Below are positions 8,701 to 14,113 of a stretch of 14,113 nucleotides of DNA, piece by piece (position 1 is the stretch's first letter; each line of letters starts with the position of its first letter). The translations under genes were made by a program, and so were the position numbers. The stretch is from Auxenochlorella pyrenoidosa (lineage: Eukaryota > Chlorophyta > Trebouxiophyceae > Chlorellales > Chlorellaceae): NCBI GenBank assembly GCA_001430745.1, contig KQ481955.1, forward strand, positions 830,666 to 844,778. Reading direction: 5' to 3'. A model generated the notes under the pieces. The model saw only the letters and a program-made list of their open reading frames with translations. It was not told the origin of the DNA and searched no databases.

Positions 8701-10370
8701 AGTGGTTGCCACACTTGGTGCAGCGACCCGTGGCGTCGCTGCATGCCAGGCAGCGCAAGCGCAGCTGTCAGCCACACCATCCTCTTCCATACTGCTGGCC
8801 GGCTCCGGAAATCGAGAAGGGCGGGCGAAGCGGGCAGCGGGGCCTGATACCAAGCTTCGCATTGCAGGCCAGCCAGGGAGGCAGGGACGCGGGGGGCAAG
8901 CTGCGGGCAGGGCGCTCACCAGGCGGTGCACCCGGTGTCGTAGGGGTTGCTGGTACACCTGCGGATTGGCACAGAGCATGGGCAGGGCTGCGCATTAGAC
9001 GCATGGTCCAGGTTTATTATTCCAATCTGTCCACCCTTGCAAGCAGCTGTCAGGCATGCTGCCGCCTGCAGCCCCCCACCCCACCCCGCACACACACCAC
9101 CACGCCTCACACCCGCCTGTTTTGCCACACCGTTGCTGCCCTCACCACCAGCACCAGCCTCACTTTTGGCAGGTGCCACGCTTGTCCATGAAAACCGCAA
9201 AGTCTGGGAACTCTCCGAATGAGTCGGGGTCGTACCATGACTCCTGGCAGCGCAGGCACTTGCTGGCCGTGCACTGCTTGCACAGCGGGTCAGCACAGGC
9301 TGCAGGGGGGGTCGTGGGTGGCCGGATGGGAGAAGAATTGTCTACGGGAGGTTGGAAAGGTGTGCGAGCCAAGGAGGGCGACATGGCAGCCGGTCGTCGG
9401 CGAGCAGCGGCGCGCTCCCGGCAGGCGTTTCGGGCGGGCATGTCCAGTAAGCAGCCCCCTCACGCTTGCAGGTCTTGCTTGCGTCCAGGTAGTGGCCCTC
9501 GGTGCAGCGGGAGCACTTGCCATCGCTGCCGCATTGTTCGCAGGGGCCGTTGAAGGGATCAAAGACCCCAGGGCTGCAGGCAAAGGAGCGGACAGATCTT
9601 TGGTGGTCCGCTGTGTGGCTGCCGCTTTCAGGCAGCCCCTGCACAGGCCTAGACCTGAAGATGAAAGGGGGCTAGAAAACAGCACAAGCACTGGCAGGAA
9701 AACATAAGAGCGGGCGCAAGCATGAGAGGAGCCCCCCCCCACCCCCCCACCCCACCCCACCCCCCAACCCACACACCATGGCTTGCAGGTGCCCGTCTTG
9801 CGGTCCAGGTACAGCAGCGGGATCTGGCTGTCGCTTCCGCCAGACGTGAAGTCTGCCACCTTGCACTTCGTGCACGTGGTGGCGTTGGTGCAGGCAGCGC
9901 AGTTTGGGGTCAGGCAGGGACTGCAGAATCCCTGCTGATCAAAGAACATGCCCTCCCGGCAGCGTGCGCAGGCGTTGCCCTTGCACATTTCGCATTCCTC
10001 ATTTGAGCTGCACGGGGTACAGAACGTGAGAGGCGATCAGGGCTGGACGCGCAAGCAGTTGGGCCATGCAGTGTTGAAAGTGGCGGGGGCAGCGGCGGCG
10101 CCGAGCTTGAGCGGCGGGAAGCTGAACGTGCTGTTCGGAGCAGCTTGCGGAGGATTCCCGGTAGCATCTTTCGCGCTTACCAGAGGGTCTGGCCTGCATG
10201 GATGGCGACAGCAAGTCGAAATATGAGCAGCCCGGTTGCAGGACTCCCCGTGCAGAGGGCTTAGGCAGCTTGCGATCAAACCCGTGATGTCTCCTCCCAC
10301 GCTCACAGAAAACGCCCTGCGCTGTCAGCGCGAGGAGGGCCAGCAGTGGGACTGGCCGCCAGCCCATCAT
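5734..10370 (-). CDS. Secreted cysteine-rich CxxC-module protein (growth-factor-receptor/furin-like repeats), 578 aa
   Basis: Seventeen exons in transcript order: 10370-10307, 10193-10181, 10007-9777, 9573-9464, 9299-9164, 8958-8920, 8738-8651, 8406-8350, 8127-8048, 7883-7799, 7692-7619, 7408-7276, 7090-6998, 6850-6723, 6581-6381, 6163-6024 and 5798-5734 (TGA). They total 1737 nt and every phase matches. Residues 1-21 (MMGWRPVPLLALLALTAQGVF) are a clear signal peptide. The rest is a series of modules containing CxxC pairs (CEMC, CARC, CSPC, CAAC, CTKC, CEQC, CSRC, CKQC) and usually closing with a motif like YLD..GTCK.C. By hand count there are about 87 cysteines, 15% of residues. There is no membrane segment and no hydrophobic GPI-type tail: the protein ends LCVV. 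Extracellular or secretory-pathway location is inferred from this. The modules resemble growth-factor-receptor Cys-rich/furin-like repeats and protist surface antigens. Ligand and function are unknown. Confidence 0.85.
6588..6607 (+). repeat. Homopolymer of 20 G (poly-C in the transcript)
   Basis: The run sits 7 nt upstream of the exon starting at 6581, so on the sense strand it is an uninterrupted C tract leading into CTCGCAG. It may serve as the polypyrimidine tract of that acceptor. It is also a likely site of sequencing length error. Confidence 0.85.
8613..8650 (-). repeat. G-run tract directly after a donor site (sense strand)
   Basis: On the minus strand the intron following the 8738-8651 exon begins GTGGGTGGGTGGGGTGGGG and continues with further G runs, giving strong RNA G-quadruplex potential right at the 5' splice site. 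Confidence 0.75.
9732..9770 (-). repeat. G-run tract after a donor site (sense strand)
   Basis: The intron after the 10007-9777 exon carries, a few bases inside its donor, successive runs of 3-9 G on the sense strand. It is the same arrangement as at 8613-8650 and at 3974-4044 on the other strand. Confidence 0.75.
10181..10193 (-). other. 13-nt microexon of the Cys-rich gene
   Basis: Sense sequence CATGCAG|GCCAGACCCTCTG|GTAAGCG has a proper acceptor and donor. The signal-peptide exon ends in phase 1 (T) and the next large exon starts needing two bases, so they cannot join directly. Inserting these 13 bases restores frame and yields C-QTL-C, with both flanking cysteine codons split by introns. 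The flanking introns are 113 and 173 nt. Confidence 0.75.
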
Positions 10371-10728
10371 GGTGCAGAGGCCGTAGAGCTTGTGGGGGAT
10401 ATGCAGCAGACCAGAGCACAATGGTGTTTTATATAGTGCCGAAAGCGCGGTGACCGGAACGCGGAGGAGAGGCCAGCTCCACATGCCTCAGGCAGCAGGG
10501 CCTTGCACCACCCGTTGCTTGCCGCACCCACCGGTCACCATCCGGCGGTTGAGGAGCAGTGCAGTATCCTGACGCGTTTGCAAAGTTTGAAAACGCTCAT
10601 GACCTTTCGCAAGACAAACCCTGGAATGAAGGTGGGCAAGCAACTGGAGCATGCATTGCAGTCGGCAGTGCTGTGCTGCGCTCGGCGGTCCCGCCGCAAC
10701 TTTGGCTGCACTGGCATCCCTCGCCGCA
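10371..10728. other. Spacer: 3' flank of the CZIB-like gene and promoter of the Cys-rich gene
   Basis: Both neighbours are on the minus strand. The half near 10371-10440 carries the TATA box of the Cys-rich gene. I saw no TGTAA for the CZIB-like gene in this spacer and no convincing coding segment on either strand. Confidence 0.55.
10427..10435 (-). promoter_or_regulatory. TATA box of the Cys-rich gene
   Basis: TATATAAAA on the minus strand lies 57-65 nt upstream of the ATG at 10370. With the usual TATA-to-start distance of about 30 nt, transcription would begin near 10400 and give a very short 5' leader. It stands out strongly in GC-rich surroundings. Confidence 0.7.
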
Positions 10729-11938
10729 TCATCGCTTGTGCGTGCGGAACTCTGCGGAGATCCCCATGATGGATACCGACTCCCCGAGCTTTTCATCAAA
10801 GTCTGCCCACTCCCTGCACACAATGGAGTTAAGAGGGCAGGGCGGATGGAGCCAGAATGCAGGTAGAAGCATGAGCTTCTGCCTTGCAGTTCCGCTGGTA
10901 CTGTGGCTTGATGCAAACAGCGCCCAGCTGGCACATCTCACAACTCGGACGTGCGACAGCGCCAGACTCATGCCAACCGAACTCTGCAGACAGGTGGCCC
11001 CCCTTCCCCCCCCTTCACAGTCCTACCCATCCACACTCACCCCTCGCTGAGGTCTGCCTCGAATGTCTGGCCGCCCTTGCTCTTGACGATGAAAACGTCT
11101 GGTTTGTACGCGATCGGCTCCAGCCCCCGGCACTCAAATCCCATGATGGGCACAAACTGCGGGGGGCCAGGCAGCGGCATGTTGCGAGGTGGGGGAAGGG
11201 GCAGCAGCGCATTGGTAGGGGACACTGCTGGTTTCCTTTCGCCACATCAAGAGAGCACTGACGAGGCAGGCTGCCTGCGCGGCCGGCCGCGTGCGAGGCG
11301 CGCCTGGTTGGCATCCTCCCCGCTGATGTCTCTCGTCACGCCCTTGACCGCCTCCACATTCAGGTAGGCCTGGGCGGGGGGACGGCGAGGCAGCAAGAGA
11401 ACAGGTGAACAAGGTGGAAAAGCCGAGCCGGGGCCGTGCTGCTTGGCCCATGCAGCCTGCCGCCCCTGGCCCAGGGCAGGCGTAGGCAAGGCGGGAGGGT
11501 GCGGGGCGCACCTGGTGCTTGGCGGAGCGGTCCCACTTCAGCGCAAAGTTGGCGGTGCCGCGCGAGCCATCCAGGTCGTGCTGCTCTGCGGGATCGACCA
11601 CCACGCCCTCGCGCACGTCCTCGCCCACACTGTTCTTCACATCCAGCACAAAGTGTGCACCCGGCGGCAGCGACACAGACTCCACGTTCTCCATCTCCTC
11701 AAGCTTGACACATAGTAGGATGAACTGCAGAGCAGCCGATGTGGGTTGAGCCCACAGTCTCCCTCTGGACACCGGCACGACAGCCAGCGGCCAGCGGCGG
11801 CGGCACAGGGCCGGTGGTGCCGTGCGACTGGTGCTGCCGATGGTAACGCAACCTGATCTGAGCCAATCATGCATGCATGGCACACATTGTCAAGCGAGCA
11901 GGAGCCCAGACTTCCACATGCCGTCCCCTCACCACCAT
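10729..11938 (-). CDS. CZIB/UPF0587 (DUF866) family protein lacking the zinc-binding CxxC motifs, 161 aa
   Basis: Five exons in transcript order: 11938-11933, 11724-11512, 11369-11304, 11156-11041 and 10813-10729 (TGA), 486 nt in all with phases agreeing. The family is recognised from the whole-length pattern: N-terminal ILLCVKLEEMENVESVSL, then GSRGTANFAL, FECRGLEP (residues 102-109) and EWADFDEKLGESVSI. Length and spacing match human C1orf123/CZIB (160 aa), a small soluble zinc protein. The odd feature is that the two CxxC pairs that hold zinc in the family are gone: VKNSVGE stands where K-C-x-x-C-G-E is expected (residues 31-37) and KWDRSAK where K-C-x-x-C is expected (residues 65-71). Only two cysteines remain, C7 and C104. 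The start GCCATGG has a good context but leaves a two-codon first exon (MV). The donor after 11304 is GC. Fold and family are secure; zinc binding is not expected. Confidence 0.85.
11157..11303 (-). other. Probable GC-AG intron of the CZIB-like gene
   Basis: Joining ...SGEDANQ (ending CAG at 11304) to FVPIMGFECRG (starting at 11156) aligns without gaps to the family. This needs the donor CAG|GCGCGC. A canonical GT donor 45 nt further in (TCA|GTGCTC) is in frame but would insert 15 Arg/Ala-rich residues at a conserved place. Confidence 0.55.
11868..11879. promoter_or_regulatory. CATG repeat with an adjacent CCAAT in intron 1 of the CZIB-like gene
   Basis: A 12-bp self-complementary CATGCATGCATG follows CCAAT on the plus strand at 11863-11867. 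It resembles plant RY elements (CATGCA) and lies in the first intron, about 60 nt downstream of the start codon. A regulatory role is inference only. Confidence 0.25.
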
Positions 11939-12118
11939 GGCGTGTGTCGGCTGGCCTTGTCAGCGTTGATGGCGAGATTTTCTACGATCGTGACTGCTGT
12001 TGCAGGGCGTGGGCACCGTTTCACCGTTTGTCGGAGCCTGCTGCGCCTGCCTGCTTGGCAACATAAATTGGTTGGCCAGGCGGCAGCAGCTCGTGCAGTT
12101 GCTCTCTCTCCGCTCACC
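11939..12118. promoter_or_regulatory. Short divergent (bidirectional) promoter region
   Basis: Only 180 nt separate the ATG of the CZIB-like gene (minus) from the chosen ATG of the BTB/BACK-like gene (plus). It contains CCAAT on the minus strand at 12071-12067, next to an AT-rich CATAAATT at 12062-12069 that lies about 50-57 nt before the plus-strand ATG. No strong TATA box faces the minus-strand gene. Confidence 0.5.
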
Positions 12119-14113
12119 ATGCGACTCGTCGAGCGGGTGCTCACGCCCCGCGGGCGGCCCCGGCTGCCCGCCCTGGAACTTCCAGCAGAGGCTGAGCAAT
12201 CAGCTCTCTGCGCAGACGAGAACCTAAACCCCGAGCAAACGCCGCGCAGCAAGGGCTCTCGCCTTGGCAAGCTGTTGTCCCGCGTGCTGACGCCGCGGCG
12301 CCAGAGCGGAGACGCCGACCGTAGCCTTGCGCTGCAAGCTGCGCTGGTCAGCCCACGGCCGCGCTCTGCGGGGGCCGTCGATGCACAGCGCACAGTGCCC
12401 AGGCTGCGTCGCGCACCTGCAGGGCTGGCAGACTCGCAGCTGCGCCTGGCCGACAGCCCCGCCCCCTCGGCGACGCCTGGCGCTGGGCCCGCTTGCGACA
12501 GCGACACCGCCTCCGAGGCCGACTCAGACCTCAGCAGCCTGGACGGCTTTGGGGAGTATGCGCGCGTCCACAGGCTGGCTGACGCAGAAGAGGAGGAGGG
12601 CTCCTGCAGTGGCGGCTCCCACCCCGACCAGCTGCCGTGAGTCTCGACTGCCAGGCGTAGTGGGTGCTGCATCTTGCCACACGTCCCTGATGTCCGTCTC
12701 TTCACATCAATGCCGCCTGTAAATGTCCTGCTCTGTGCCACTGCTGTGTGCTCTGCGCTTTGAGAGCACCCATTAACTACCCCACCCGCCTGCTTGGCCC
12801 CACCTCTATGCAGGTCGCCCCGCCAGCTCACTGCCGCAGTTCAGAACTGTACGCCCCGCCAGTCTGCCCGAGACGGTCAACGCGCAGCCGAGGACCTGCA
12901 GCGCTTCTTGCAGGCGGGTCCTGCGCAGCCTGCACTGCTTCTGTGCTGCCAAGTGCAGGCGTCTGGACTAGTGGTCGCGCTTCAGACAGTAGGCCATGCC
13001 ACAACATCAGCTCAGCCAGGCCGACTGCACCCCTCAGCTCATGTGAAAATATGCACTCACACACTCCTCCCGCAGACTGGCGAGCTGCCAGGCAGCCAGC
13101 AGCGGCTTGCACGCATGCTGGCGCACGCTGACGCGCAGGGCCCGGATACCTTTGCAGGTGGGCAGGGCTGTCATTGATCATGAGCCGTGCTGCGTTGTGC
13201 AAATCACATAGTCGCTGGGAGCAGAGCTTTGACAAGAACAATTGGCGCTGGCTACCAACCCTGCAGGTGTGCCGCTGCACTGCTTGGGCTACGACCGCTG
13301 CTGCGCCGCGCTGCTGCAGCTGCTGCTGCCGCTGCCGCCCAGTTGCCGCACGCATGCGCTGGCAGAGCTGCAGTCCAAGCTGTCTGCCCAGCTGCTGAGC
13401 TACCTGGGGAGCAGCCTGGAGCGTGTGCTGGAGAGCGAGCGAGGCTGCCAGGTGTGCATGGGATGGGCCTGCACACCGGGGCTGGCTGTCTTGCCTTGAG
13501 CCCCCTGTCTCGTGCCTGACATCAGTGCTCAGTTCCGAGACAGGCACTGGCTGCCCGGTACTTCCACATTTGTTCCCACCCTCCTGCTCCCCTGCAGCGC
13601 TTCTGCCGGCTGCCGTTCCCGGTGGTGCAGTGGCTGCTGCAGCATGCCCCAGCTGATCGTGGCGAGACGCGTGAGTGGGGCCTGGTCAGCATGGGCATCA
13701 GTTCGAACGAGGCAAGGTCAGGCTCTGCATGATGCTTTGACTTGATGTGTGCTTGCTAATTTGACCTCCCCTGCAGTGTTTGACCTGGCCAACCTGTGGA
13801 TCGAGCAGCATGCACAGCGGGGCGCCGCCCCTGCCAGCGAGGCGCAGCAGGCCGCGCTGGCGGCGCTGGTATGGCGCCGTCCTCTGGCCGCCGACTTCCT
13901 GCGCTGCATGGAGGCCAACCTGCCGTGGGCGGCCGACTTTGTGGCGAGCTGCGGCGCGCGCCCCGCCCACCTGCCGGCCGCGCTGGACGGGCGCTTCTCC
14001 TTCACGGCAGAGGTGCGCACTCGTGGGGCAGGGAGGCAGGGGCTCCTACTGGCACCTTGGCACCTGCACACCAGTCCCTGTTGCAAGCTGCGCGCACCCT
14101 CCAAACAGCCGTC
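12119..14113 (+). CDS. BTB/POZ-BACK-like protein, 3' partial (7 exons in window)
   Basis: Exons: 12119-12636, 12814-12988, 13076-13157, 13267-13451, 13598-13670, 13777-14012, and a likely seventh from 14075 running off the edge. All phases agree. Residues 1-172 (exon 1) are Pro/Ser/Arg-rich and probably disordered, with two LTPR motifs and an acidic Glu/Asp stretch near the end. From exon 2 the protein is helical: DLQRFLQAG, then TGELPGSQQRLARMLAHAD and GVPLHCLGYDRCCAALLQLL, which resemble the end of a BTB domain, followed by LPFPVVQWLLQHAPADRGETLFDLANLWIEQH-type BACK sequence. BTB-BACK proteins commonly act as substrate adaptors for CUL3 ubiquitin ligases, but the N-terminal half of a BTB fold is not evident, so this call is tentative. 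An in-frame ATG at 11969 would add 50 residues. I prefer 12119 because the longer start leaves only 30 nt between the divergent ATGs. Confidence 0.6.
12718..12722 (+). terminator. TGTAA motif inside intron 1 of the BTB/BACK-like gene
   Basis: TGTAA lies 82 nt after the exon 1 donor. Reading past the donor meets an in-frame TGA at once (12638-12640), so use of this signal would give a short mRNA encoding only the disordered N-terminus. Confidence 0.3.
13505..13547. repeat. Overlapping inverted repeats in an intron
   Basis: CTGTCTCG (13505-13512) is the exact reverse complement of CGAGACAG (13536-13543), and GTGCCTG (13512-13518) is that of CAGGCAC (13541-13547). The arms overlap on the right side, so the two stems exclude each other. 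Confidence 0.5.

Noticed and set aside
5734..10370. Naming the Cys-rich protein as a furin, EGF receptor or variant surface antigen
   Set aside because: Only the cysteine-module style is shared. There is no protease or kinase domain, no membrane segment and no conserved anchor tail.
10371..10484. Longer N-terminus for the Cys-rich gene from the upstream ATG at 10484
   Set aside because: It would place the signal peptide about 38 residues in and put the start upstream of the TATA box at 10435-10427.
11929..12831. Minus-strand open frame of 300 codons opposite exon 1 of the BTB/BACK-like gene
   Set aside because: Ser/Arg/Ala-rich shadow frame. The plus-strand reading has consistent splicing to the following exons.

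Overview
The window looks like nuclear DNA from a GC-rich green alga, most likely a chlorophyte of the Chlorella/Coccomyxa/Chlamydomonas kind. The evidence is very high GC, genes cut into many short exons by introns of about 60-260 bp, GTGAG/GTGCG/GTGGG-type donors, CAG acceptors, and TGTAA motifs of the kind chlorophytes use as poly(A) signals. No bacterial operon features, rRNA, tRNA, CRISPR array or mobile element were seen. The species cannot be named from sequence alone. All gene models were built by hand from splice sites, reading phase and family similarity. Every exon junction reported keeps the frame.

Layout. (1) 113-5249, plus strand: the 3' 17 exons (721 codons) of a gene I do not recognise, entering from the left edge. 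It has a Cys-rich patch, an Ala/Ser/Gly/Gln-rich linker and a helical C-terminus. (2) 5250-5733: space between two convergent genes, holding minus-strand TGTAA signals. (3) 5734-10370, minus strand: a complete 17-exon gene for a 578-residue secreted protein with about 87 cysteines in growth-factor-receptor/furin-like CxxC modules. It includes a 13-nt microexon and has a TATA box upstream. (4) 10371-10728: its promoter and the 3' flank of the next gene. (5) 10729-11938, minus strand: a complete 5-exon gene for a 161-residue CZIB (UPF0587/DUF866, human C1orf123) family protein. (6) 11939-12118: a compact divergent promoter region. (7) 12119 to the right edge, plus strand: the first seven exons of a gene for a disordered N-terminus followed by a BTB/BACK-like helical region.

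The four genes are not an obvious pathway. The arrangement is one convergent pair (1 and 2), one head-to-tail pair (3 then 2) and one divergent pair (3 and 4). The most notable points are a CZIB-family protein that has lost all four zinc-binding cysteines, the microexon and cysteine-codon-splitting introns of the Cys-rich gene, and three inferred GC-AG introns.
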